A stretch of DNA of 35,699 nucleotides from Betaproteobacteria bacterium (GTDB lineage: Bacteria; Pseudomonadota; Gammaproteobacteria; Burkholderiales; UBA3065): NCBI GenBank assembly GCA_027490755.1, contig JAIXXL010000021.1, forward strand, positions 89,675 to 125,373. Reading direction: 5' to 3'. Below are positions 7,035-14,359 of this stretch, piece by piece. Position 1 is the first letter of the stretch. Every line of letters starts with the position of its first letter. The position numbers and the translations under genes are program-made. Below the pieces are notes generated by a model. The model had not been told where the DNA came from. It did not search any database and worked only from the letters and a program-made list of their open reading frames with translations.

Positions 7035-7874
7035 GTGATCCGCGCTGTCCTGCTGCTTGCTGTCTCGCTTTGGGCAGTGTCGCCGCTTGCTTCGGAGGCC
7101 GGCGCCCCCGCCCGCAGCTCCTCATCCCTTGCCGACCCGGCCGCCGAGGCGCCCGCCCCCCGCGAGGTCCAGCAGGGCACCGGCTTCATCGTCTCGCGCG
7201 AGGGGCACGTGGTCACCGCGCACCATGTCGTGCGCGGCAAGTCGGAGGTGATGGTCGGCCCCATGCCCAACGGCCGCTGGCGCAAGGCGGTGGTCTTGGG
7301 CACGGATGAGGCGTTAGACCTCGCGCTGCTGCGCGTCGACCTCGAGGTAGAGCCTCTGGCAGTTAGCGACTGGGCCGATGTCCCGATGGGCCTTGAGGCA
7401 CTGGTAGTGGGCTACCCGATGCCCAAGGTACAGGGGCTGACGCGCAAGATCACCCAGGGCATCGTCAACGGCGACCGCAAGACCGGCGGCGTGTTGGGCG
7501 ATTTCCAGTTCAGCGCCGAGGTTCAGAAGGGCAACTCCGGCGGGCCGGTGCTTGCCCCGGATGGCACCGTCATAGGCGTGGTGCGCGCCAAGCTCAATGC
7601 ACTCTCGATCGCCGAGAAGACGCGCGATCTGCCGCAGAACGTCAACTACGCGCTCAAGTCCTCGCCCCTCATCGGCTTCCTCAAGGCTGCCGGCGTCCCG
7701 TTCGAGCAGCGTGCGCCAGACCTCGGCGGGTCTTATCGCCCCTTTGAGACCTTTCGTCGGGTGGAGAGGGCCATCTTCGCGGTGATCGCGCGTGACCCGC
7801 GTGACCCGCCTGGTGCCGAGTCGGCGCGGCCTGCCGAATCGCAGCCGACCCCGGCCGGCGCCCCCCAACGCTAA
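7035..7874 (+). CDS. Secreted trypsin-like serine protease
   Basis: A periplasmic S1-type (DegP-like catalytic domain) protease. Seen: an N-terminal hydrophobic signal sequence VIRAVLLLAVSLWAV ending near ASEA; then the triad His in VTAHHVV, Asp in LDLALLRV and Ser in QKGNSGGPVL, in the correct order and spacing. No PDZ domain follows; the C-terminal about 70 residues are Pro/Ala/Arg-rich and probably unstructured. The GTG at 7035 is preferred because GGAGG (7021-7025) lies nine bases upstream; an ATG at 7002 is the alternative and also gives an acceptable signal peptide. It starts just past the terminator of the small peptide gene and converges on greB with 13 bases between stops. A role in processing the neighbouring peptide is possible but nothing shows it; general envelope proteolysis is the simpler view. 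Confidence 0.88.
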   Translation: MIRAVLLLAVSLWAVSPLASEAGAPARSSSSLADPAAEAPAPREVQQGTGFIVSREGHVVTAHHVVRGKSEVMVGPMPNGRWRKAVVLGTDEALDLALLRVDLEVEPLAVSDWADVPMGLEALVVGYPMPKVQGLTRKITQGIVNGDRKTGGVLGDFQFSAEVQKGNSGGPVLAPDGTVIGVVRAKLNALSIAEKTRDLPQNVNYALKSSPLIGFLKAAGVPFEQRAPDLGGSYRPFETFRRVERAIFAVIARDPRDPPGAESARPAESQPTPAGAPQR

Positions 7875-7887
7875 GGTTGCTGCCCGC

Positions 7888-8451
7888 TCAGTCGAGCGCC
7901 TGATAGCGCACTTCCAGCACCTCGAGGTGGCGCTCGCCCGAAGGTGTGCGCAACGCGACCTGGTCGCCCTCGTGCGCCTTGATCAGGGCCCTGGCCATCG
8001 GCGATACCCAGCTGATGCGTCCGCGCCCGACGTCGGCCTCGTCGATGCCGACGATGCTGACCGTCTGCTCCTCGTTGGTGTCCACGTCCAGGATGTCCAC
8101 GGTTGCGCCGAAGAACACCTGGTCGGTGGCCTCGCGGGCAGACGGGTCGACCACCTCGGCGTTGTCCAGTCGCTTGGAGAGAAAGCGGATGCGCCGGTCG
8201 ATCTCGCGCAGACGCTTCTTGCCGTAGAGATAGTCGCCGTTCTCGGAGCGGTCGCCGTTGCTGGCAGCCCAGGCCACCGTCTCCACCATCTTCGGCCGCT
8301 CGACCTTCCACAGGTGGTCGAACTCGGCCTGCAGCCGGGCGTGGCCGGCCGGGGTCATGTAGTTCTTGCTGCCCGCCGGGACCGGGTTCGCGTCGGCGAA
8401 CTCGTCGTCATCGTCGGGCGGCGTGTCTTCCTTGAAGAAGGCCTTGCTCAT
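7888..8451 (-). CDS. greB: Transcription elongation factor GreB
   Basis: Binds the RNA polymerase secondary channel and stimulates cleavage of backtracked RNA. Seen: an acidic N-terminal extension, MTPAGHARLQAEFDHLW, then the coiled-coil tip with NGDRSENGDYLYGKKRLREIDRRIRFL, the hallmark that separates GreB (and its acidic DxxE tip) from GreA, and the C-terminal FKBP-like domain with DEADVGRGRISWVSPMARAL. Length is 187 residues, slightly longer than the family norm because of the N-terminal DDDDE stretch. Its ATG (8451) is 16 bases after the stop of the SoxYZ-like gene, so it is probably co-transcribed with it. Confidence 0.95.
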   Translation of the reverse strand: MSKAFFKEDTPPDDDDEFADANPVPAGSKNYMTPAGHARLQAEFDHLWKVERPKMVETVAWAASNGDRSENGDYLYGKKRLREIDRRIRFLSKRLDNAEVVDPSAREATDQVFFGATVDILDVDTNEEQTVSIVGIDEADVGRGRISWVSPMARALIKAHEGDQVALRTPSGERHLEVLEVRYQALD

Positions 8452-8467
8452 GCGGGCGCGACCGCCC

Positions 8468-9322
8468 TCAGCTGCCGGTCTTGGACAGGTTCAGGGTGGA
8501 CGTGAACACCAGATCCTTGGAGTCGACCACCTTGGCGGTGAGTTCGCCAGAGCCGTTGCTGGGCAGGAAGTAGAAGCGCAGGTTGGGGTTCTCGCTCATC
8601 GAGAAATCGACATCCGCGCTCATGATCACCTTGCCGCCGTAAGCCACCTCGACGTGGCGCACGTAATGGGGCGGTACGAACAGGCGCGTTACCTGGTCCA
8701 TCTGCATGCCCGAGTTGTTGGGGTGCGAGACCATGATCTGTGCCAGCGTCGGCTTGCCCTGCTGTGGTTCGCCCTCGAGGCGGAACTTGACCTTGCCGAG
8801 CCGGGCGAGGGCGGCCTCCATGTCCTTGCCGGCGGGAGCCGAGCAGCCACCGGCGGCACGCACGAACTTGCGCGCCATGTGCAGCTGGCCGTCGCTGGTC
8901 TCGGCGACCACGCGCACCCACGTGTACTCCTCGAGGCGGATGCGCGTCTCGATGTCGGCGCGCCCGGATTCAGGGGTGAGCTCGAAGCTGGCGGCGATCG
9001 GCGTCGGGTTCTTGTCGACCAGCAGCCACATCTTGCGGATGTAGCGGCCGGGCGTCTGGTCGGATTTGGCCTTGAGCCCGATCGGTACCACCGCCGCGTC
9101 TTCGGCGCGGAAGGGCGCGTCGATCTCGACGACGTCACCGGCGTTGTCGGCGATCGGTCGGTCGGCGAACAGAAACTGGCGGATGCCGGCCCACTGCTCG
9201 GTATCGGGCGACGGCTCGTCGGCTGACAATGCCGCCGTCGGCAGCAGCAGGCTGAGCGCCACCGCGATGGCGGTCACGAGGCCGGATAGCGAGAGTTTCA
9301 GGGGGCGGGTGCGTGTTTGCAT
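8468..9322 (-). CDS. Quinoprotein dehydrogenase-associated SoxYZ-like carrier
   Basis: A 284-residue exported protein. Seen: signal peptide (LSGLVTAIAVALSLLLPTAALSA), an N-terminal SoxY-like domain with RKFVRAAGGCSAPAGKD near residue 150, and a C-terminal SoxZ-like beta-sandwich (MVSHPNNSGMQMDQVTRLFVPPHYVRHVEV and VDFSMSENPNLRFYFLP). In SoxYZ a C-terminal Cys carries sulfur intermediates; here the Cys lies inside the fused protein. The family is known from gene neighbourhoods of PQQ dehydrogenases, with a zinc metallohydrolase, and is proposed to act as a periplasmic relay; the chemistry is not settled. The ATG at 9322 has GGAG seven bases upstream, and this start places the signal peptide at the N-terminus. 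The metallohydrolase gene lies 86 bases upstream and greB 16 bases downstream. Linked function to xoxF, 9 kb away, is inferred. Confidence 0.85.
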   Translation of the reverse strand: MQTRTRPLKLSLSGLVTAIAVALSLLLPTAALSADEPSPDTEQWAGIRQFLFADRPIADNAGDVVEIDAPFRAEDAAVVPIGLKAKSDQTPGRYIRKMWLLVDKNPTPIAASFELTPESGRADIETRIRLEEYTWVRVVAETSDGQLHMARKFVRAAGGCSAPAGKDMEAALARLGKVKFRLEGEPQQGKPTLAQIMVSHPNNSGMQMDQVTRLFVPPHYVRHVEVAYGGKVIMSADVDFSMSENPNLRFYFLPSNGSGELTAKVVDSKDLVFTSTLNLSKTGS

Positions 9323-9408
9323 GAGTGACTCCGGGACTTCCACGGTGTTTGCATGGGCCGCGGCCTGTGTCGTCCGCTGGCCTATTGCATGAATCTGTTT
9401 GCTCTATC

Positions 9409-10401
9409 TTAGTCTGTGTCTTCCCACTCGAGTTCCGAGTATGCAGCCGTGACGTTGCGGCGGTGAAAGACTTCGGTCAATGCCCATCCGGCCGGGGCCG
9501 CGATGGTCTCGACCGCCCGCTGCAGAGGCATGCGCTGGCGCAGCGCTGTGCGTACCGCATCGCGCAGTCCGCTCAGGTATTCGGTCTGCGCCTGCCAGCC
9601 CTTGCCATCGACCACCGGGCCATGGCCAGGCACCGTGCGTGTCGCGCCCAGCCCCCGCAACGCCGCGGTCTGCGCCAGCCAGCCGGCAAGGTTGCCGTCG
9701 ATCACCGGCGTGTGGCCGACGAACAGCAGATCCCCGGCGAAGAGTGTCTGCGTCGACGGGTCATAGACAGTCAGGTCGTGGTCGGTGTGCGCGGTCTTCC
9801 ATGTCCGCAACTGCAACTGGCGACCACCGAGGTCGATCGTCGCCTCGCCGTTCACCTGCTCGCCGGGGACGACGATCTCGGGCGCGGCCTCGAGCCCGAG
9901 TTGGCGCTGCGCCAATGCCCGGTAGGTCTGCGTCCGGGCAGCCACTGCAGCCGGCAGGCGGTGGCTGGCGATCGCGCGAAAACCCGCACGGCTTCCGGTG
10001 ACTGACGCAAGGCCCAGCAGGTGGTCGGGGTGGCCGTGCGTGATGATCGCCGCACAAACCGGCAGCGCCGTCTGCCGGCGGACGGCTGCCAGGATCGCGG
10101 CGCCGGTGGCCTGGCTGCCGCCGGTGTCGATGACGGCGACGCAGCGCTCGCCGACCACGAAGCCCCAGTTCGAGGTGTCGCCGCCGTTGTCGCGGTACGG
10201 CTCGGCGATCTGCCCGATGTGGACGAACACGCCGGGCGCGACCTCATCGACCGCGCCGGGGTGCATCGACGCGGCGGTCAGCAGCATTGCGGCGGCCAGC
10301 GCCGCGATGCTGGTATAGGCCCTGCCGAAAACGGCCACGGGTGACCGGCGCCCCCGTCGGTCAGATACGGGCGAGACGTCTGCCGGAGGGGCTTGCTGCA
10401 T
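9409..10401 (-). CDS. Quinoprotein relay system zinc metallohydrolase (MBL fold)
   Basis: A metallo-beta-lactamase-fold hydrolase of the group found beside SoxYZ-like carriers and PQQ dehydrogenases. Seen: GVFVHIGQ, the 'NWGFVVG-RCVAVIDTGGS' start of the fold, ITHGHPDHLLG (the HxHxDH metal motif), FAGDLLFVGHTPVIDGN with the bridging Asp, and TVPGHGPVVDG with the last metal His. An N-terminal hydrophobic segment (SIAALAAAMLLTAAS) after an Arg-rich stretch indicates export. The start is set at ATG 10401; the open frame goes on to 10527 but that part overlaps the divergent ndh start and lacks family similarity. The gene is upstream of, and on the same strand as, the SoxYZ-like gene. The substrate is unknown; a persulfide or thioester intermediate has been considered for related SoxH-like proteins. 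Confidence 0.85.
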   Translation of the reverse strand: MQQAPPADVSPVSDRRGRRSPVAVFGRAYTSIAALAAAMLLTAASMHPGAVDEVAPGVFVHIGQIAEPYRDNGGDTSNWGFVVGERCVAVIDTGGSQATGAAILAAVRRQTALPVCAAIITHGHPDHLLGLASVTGSRAGFRAIASHRLPAAVAARTQTYRALAQRQLGLEAAPEIVVPGEQVNGEATIDLGGRQLQLRTWKTAHTDHDLTVYDPSTQTLFAGDLLFVGHTPVIDGNLAGWLAQTAALRGLGATRTVPGHGPVVDGKGWQAQTEYLSGLRDAVRTALRQRMPLQRAVETIAAPAGWALTEVFHRRNVTAAYSELEWEDTD

Positions 10402-10508
10402 CAGGCGATCGGTGGGCGCATCATGGTTCGAGTCTAGTGCTGGCCGGGCCCGTGGGGACGACTTTGTTACACTCGGCCGGGAGTCCTTGTCCACCGTCAG
10501 GCCATTCC

Positions 10509-11834
10509 ATGACCCAGCCCACCGCATCCATGCACCGTATCGTCATCGTCGGCGGCGGCGCCGGGGGCCTCGAACTAGCCACCCGGCTGGGCGACACGCT
10601 GGGCCGCAAGAAGAAGGCCGAGATCACGCTGATCGATCGCAGCCGCACCCATCTGTGGAAGCCGCTGCTGCACGAGGTCGCGGCCGGCAGCATGGACCTT
10701 GACGACCACGAGGTGGAGTACCTGGCGCAGGCGCGCTGGCACCACTTCAAGTATCGCCTCGGCGCGCTGGCCGGAATCGACCGGCAGAAGAAGCTGGTCA
10801 AGCTGGCGCCGGTCTTCGACGACGAGGGCGAACTGATCATCGAGGCCCGTACCGAGCCCTACGACACGCTGGTCGTCGCCATCGGCTCGGTCTCCAACCA
10901 CTTCGGCACCCCGGGGGTCGCCGAGCACTGCATCTCGCTCGACACCCAGACCGATGCGGAGCGCTTCCACAAGCGCCTCATCAACAACTGCATGCGCGCG
11001 CAGGCGCAGCGCACGCCGCTGCAGCCGGGGCAGCTGTCGGTGGCCATCGTCGGCGCGGGCGCCACCGGCGTCGAGCTGGCGGCCGAGCTGCACCGTACCG
11101 TTCGCGAGCTGGCGGCGTTCGGCTTGGACCGCATCGACCCCTCGCGCGACATCCAGATCACCATCATCGAGGCGGCGCCGCGCATCCTCGCGCAGATCCC
11201 CGAGCGGCTGGCCGAGTCAGCGATGGCGTTGCTGCATTCGCTCAACGTCAAGGTGATGACCGGCGAGAAGGTGGTCGAGGTCACCACCGAGGGTGTGCGC
11301 ACCGCCAGCGGCGCGTTTGTGCCGGCACGGCAGGTGGTCTGGGCGGCCGGCATCAAAGGCGCGCCCATCCTCGCCGGCCTCGACGGCCTCGAGGTGACGC
11401 GCAACAGCCTGCTGGTGGTGCGGCAGACCCTGCAGACCAGCCGCGACGACGACATCTTCGCCTTCGGCGATTGTGCCGCCTGTCCGTGGCCGGAGAAGGA
11501 CGCGCTGGTGCCGCCGCGCGCCCAGGCCGCGCACCAGCAGGCCAGCACCCTGCTCAAGACACTGCAGCGCCGCCTCGAGGGGCGCGCGCCACTGGAGTAC
11601 CACTACCGTGACTTCGGCTCGCTGGTCAGCCTGGGCGAGTACAGCACCGTCGGTTCGCTGATGGGCGGCTTGCACCGCGGCACCCTGATGCTGGAGGGCG
11701 TCATCGCCGGTCTGATGTACAAGTCGCTGTACCAGATGCATCTGGTGGCTCTGCACGGCTGGGTCAAGGTCGCGCTCGATACACTCGCCCGCACCATCAC
11801 GCGACGCACCGAGCCCCACATCAAGCTGCACTAG
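10509..11834 (+). CDS. ndh: Type II NADH dehydrogenase (NDH-2)
   Basis: Single-subunit flavoprotein that moves electrons from NADH to membrane quinone without proton pumping. Seen: FAD-binding RIVIVGGGAGGLELATRLG at residues 9-27, the second dinucleotide motif VAIVGAGATGVELAAELH near 180, the FAD-contacting FAFGDCAACPW near 320, and a C-terminal amphipathic tail (LHGWVKVALDTLARTITRR) expected to bind the inner membrane face. Length is 441 residues. The ATG at 10509 fits the family start; the long upstream frame has no matching sequence. A TolC-like gene begins 14 bases after the stop, so ndh may lead a four-gene transcript with the efflux genes. Confidence 0.93.
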   Translation: MTQPTASMHRIVIVGGGAGGLELATRLGDTLGRKKKAEITLIDRSRTHLWKPLLHEVAAGSMDLDDHEVEYLAQARWHHFKYRLGALAGIDRQKKLVKLAPVFDDEGELIIEARTEPYDTLVVAIGSVSNHFGTPGVAEHCISLDTQTDAERFHKRLINNCMRAQAQRTPLQPGQLSVAIVGAGATGVELAAELHRTVRELAAFGLDRIDPSRDIQITIIEAAPRILAQIPERLAESAMALLHSLNVKVMTGEKVVEVTTEGVRTASGAFVPARQVVWAAGIKGAPILAGLDGLEVTRNSLLVVRQTLQTSRDDDIFAFGDCAACPWPEKDALVPPRAQAAHQQASTLLKTLQRRLEGRAPLEYHYRDFGSLVSLGEYSTVGSLMGGLHRGTLMLEGVIAGLMYKSLYQMHLVALHGWVKVALDTLARTITRRTEPHIKLH

Positions 11835-11848
11835 GCGACCGTACCGAC

Positions 11849-13270
11849 ATGTCGGCGCGTGCGCGTCCGATCCTCGCGACCTTGGCCGCGCCAGCTCTGT
11901 GCGCCGCGCTGGCGGGCTGCGCCTGGAAGGAGTACCGGCCGCAACCGCTCGATCTGCCGGCTGCCGATGCGGCGGCCTTGTCGCGTGCGCTCGACGACGA
12001 GCCGACGCGGACACTGCTCCAGGCTGCCGGGGTCGACCTGCACGACTGGCCTGCGCTGACCTGGACCCGCGAGACGCTGCTGGTGCCGCTGCTGGCCCGG
12101 CATCCCGACATGCAGGCGGCACGTTCCCGCGTCACGGCGGCTTGGGCGCGGGTGCCGGCGGTGCAACAGCCGATCAACCCTGACCTTTCACTGCGCACCG
12201 AGAACCACTCCCAGCGCGGCGACAACGGTTCGCCGTGGAGCATCGGCGCCGGCCTCCAGTTCACCTTCAACACCCGGCCGCTGCTGTCTGCGCAGGGCGG
12301 TGTCGCTACTGCAGAGGCAGGCGAGGCCGAGGTCGCCGCCGGCGAGGTCGCGTGGCGACTCTACCGGCAGCTCGGCGAGGCCCTGCTGGCGCTGCAGGCG
12401 GCCGAGGAGGGGCAGCGCCTGGCGCAGGATGCGGTGGCTCTGGCCGAGGCGCGGGCCGAGAGCGCCGGCATCCGCCAGCGCTACGGCGCTGCTTCGGCGC
12501 TTGAGGTGCAGTTGGCGCAGGAGGCACTGCTTGCCGCGCGGCGCGAATCGGCCAGCCTTGGTGCGGCGGCGGCGACGGCGCGAGCACAGGTGGCTCAGGT
12601 GCTGGCGCTACCGGTCGAGGCGCTGGAACGCCAGCGTCTGGCGCCGTGGCCCGTGCTGGCACCCCGGGCCGAGGGTGAGGGCGCGGGCCCTGATGCCGGC
12701 GCAGCGCGCAGCATCGCGCTGCGCAACCGGCTTGATCTGGCGCGCGAGCTGGCCCTCTATGAGGTGGCCGAGGCCAATGTCCGGCTCGAGGTGGCGCGGC
12801 AGTATCCGCAGATACGGCTCGGCCCCGGGCTGGTGTGGGATCAGGGGGACAACATCTGGCAACTCGGCCTGGCCCTGCCGCTGGCGCTACTGCAGCGCAA
12901 CCTGGCCGCCATCAATGCCGCCGAGGCGCGCCGCGAGGCGCAGGCGTCGCTGGTGCTGGCGCGCCAGACTGCGGTCGCCGGCGATGTGGAGTCGGCGCGA
13001 CAGCGTGTCGCCGCGCTGGTGGCACCGCTGCTTGCTGCCCAGCGGGAGGCGGTTGCGGCCGAGTCGCGGGTCGATCTGGTGCGCCGCCAGTTCGACGCCG
13101 GGGCGGCGGATGCCGCCACGCTGATCGCCGCCCGCGCGGTGCTGCTGCAGGCGCAGCGCCAGGTCCACGACAGCACGGTGCTTTGGCGGCAGGCACAATG
13201 GGCACTTGAGGCGGCGCTTCAGTCGCCGCTGCGTTCTGCCGATAGCGCCCCTGGCGGCCTTGTGCACTGA
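11849..13270 (+). CDS. TolC-family outer membrane factor lipoprotein
   Basis: Outer-membrane channel component of a tripartite efflux system. Seen: a lipoprotein signal with lipobox LAGC (Cys24), then two long helical Ala/Arg/Glu/Gln-rich repeats separated by Pro-rich beta segments (ENHSQRGDNGSPWSIGAGLQFTFN and RQYPQIRLGPGLVWDQGDNIWQLGLALPL), the typical OEP duplicated architecture. Length is 473 residues. It stands 14 bases after ndh and 33 bases before the adaptor gene, so ndh, this gene, the adaptor and the pump form one likely operon. Its substrate follows that of the pump, probably a metal ion. Confidence 0.9.
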   Translation: MSARARPILATLAAPALCAALAGCAWKEYRPQPLDLPAADAAALSRALDDEPTRTLLQAAGVDLHDWPALTWTRETLLVPLLARHPDMQAARSRVTAAWARVPAVQQPINPDLSLRTENHSQRGDNGSPWSIGAGLQFTFNTRPLLSAQGGVATAEAGEAEVAAGEVAWRLYRQLGEALLALQAAEEGQRLAQDAVALAEARAESAGIRQRYGAASALEVQLAQEALLAARRESASLGAAAATARAQVAQVLALPVEALERQRLAPWPVLAPRAEGEGAGPDAGAARSIALRNRLDLARELALYEVAEANVRLEVARQYPQIRLGPGLVWDQGDNIWQLGLALPLALLQRNLAAINAAEARREAQASLVLARQTAVAGDVESARQRVAALVAPLLAAQREAVAAESRVDLVRRQFDAGAADAATLIAARAVLLQAQRQVHDSTVLWRQAQWALEAALQSPLRSADSAPGGLVH

Positions 13271-13303
13271 ACGGCGCGCCGCAGCCCAAACTATGGAGCC
13301 TGA

Positions 13304-14338
13304 ATGCCGGACCGCCTGAGATCCCTCGCCCTCGTCGTGCAGGCGTTGGTCATCATCGGCCTGATCTGGTCGCTGGCCTGGTTCGGCCGGGACGAGTTCC
13401 AGTCCGAGGGCGAAGATGACACGCTGGCCACACCGCCGGCGCGGGTCGAAGGTGGCCGCGTCGTCATCGCCGCAGATGCGCAGCGCGCCGCAGGGATCGT
13501 CGTGCAGACGCCAGCGGTGGCGGAATACCGGGCCGCTCAGCGCTACTTCGGCGTGGTGGCCGATCCGCGTACGCTGGTCGATGCGCGCCAGCGTTACCTG
13601 AACCTGGGCACGCAGCTGGTCGCTACCGAGGCGGTCCTGGCGCAGCGTCGTGCCGACCTCACCCGCATCCAGGCCCTGTTCAACGAGGGCCGCAACGCCA
13701 CCGCGCGCGAGCTTGAGATCGCTCAGGCCGCGGCTGCAAGCGAGGAGCAGCGTCTCAATGCGCTGCAGGCGGAGCGTCGCGCGGTGGTCGATGGGCTGAA
13801 GGTGGTGTGGGGCGATGCCATGACCGAGCGCCCCGGAGACAGCGGCAGCCTGGTGGCGCGGGCCGCCGCGCGCGAGGTCGAGCTGATCCAGTTCGTGCTG
13901 CCTGCGGGTGTCGACCCGCGCGACACGCAGTGGCGGGTGAATGTGGTCACGGCCGAGCCGGCCGGCGTGCTGGCGCGTCTCGTCGGCCGCTCGCCGCAGG
14001 CCCTGCCGGGCCTGCAGGGCGACACCTGGCTGCTGGCAGCACCGCCCGCGGGCTTGCCGGCGGGCGCGCGGGTGCGGGTGCTGGCCGACAGCAGCCGCGC
14101 CGTCAGCGGGGTGCGCGTGCCGCCGTCGGCCATCGTGCGTTTTGGTGGCAAGGCCTGGGTCTACGTTCGCGTCGCGCCCGACCAGTTCGAGCGGCGCGCG
14201 CTGGCCACCGAGCGCCCGCTCGGCGATGGCCTGTTCAGCGACGCCTTCGCCGCGGAGACACAACTCGTCACCAGCGGCGCGCAACTCCTGCTCTCCGAGG
14301 AGTTCAAGTTCCAGATCAAGAACGAGAACTCGGACTAG
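13304..14338 (+). CDS. Efflux periplasmic adaptor (membrane fusion protein)
   Basis: Links the RND pump to the outer membrane channel. Seen: an N-terminal hydrophobic anchor (LALVVQALVIIGLIWSLAWFG) rather than a cleaved lipobox, a GGRVVI start of the barrel region, an alpha-hairpin rich in Arg/Ala/Leu (ATEAVLAQRRADLTRIQALFNEG and following coil to about residue 165), and a C-terminal beta domain with GVRVPPSAIVRFGGKAWVYVRV and EEFKFQIKNENSD. At 344 residues it is short compared with CusB/CzcB, and no Met- or His-rich metal-binding N-terminus is seen. It lies 33 bases after the outer membrane factor and 21 bases before the pump. Confidence 0.88.
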   Translation: MPDRLRSLALVVQALVIIGLIWSLAWFGRDEFQSEGEDDTLATPPARVEGGRVVIAADAQRAAGIVVQTPAVAEYRAAQRYFGVVADPRTLVDARQRYLNLGTQLVATEAVLAQRRADLTRIQALFNEGRNATARELEIAQAAAASEEQRLNALQAERRAVVDGLKVVWGDAMTERPGDSGSLVARAAAREVELIQFVLPAGVDPRDTQWRVNVVTAEPAGVLARLVGRSPQALPGLQGDTWLLAAPPAGLPAGARVRVLADSSRAVSGVRVPPSAIVRFGGKAWVYVRVAPDQFERRALATERPLGDGLFSDAFAAETQLVTSGAQLLLSEEFKFQIKNENSD

Positions 14339-14359
14339 GCCGTACGCGCCGCCTCAGCC

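Noticed and set aside
6691..7125. 144-codon minus-strand frame across the small peptide gene
   Set aside because: Antisense to a gene with strong ribosome binding site and terminator; no motif of its own.
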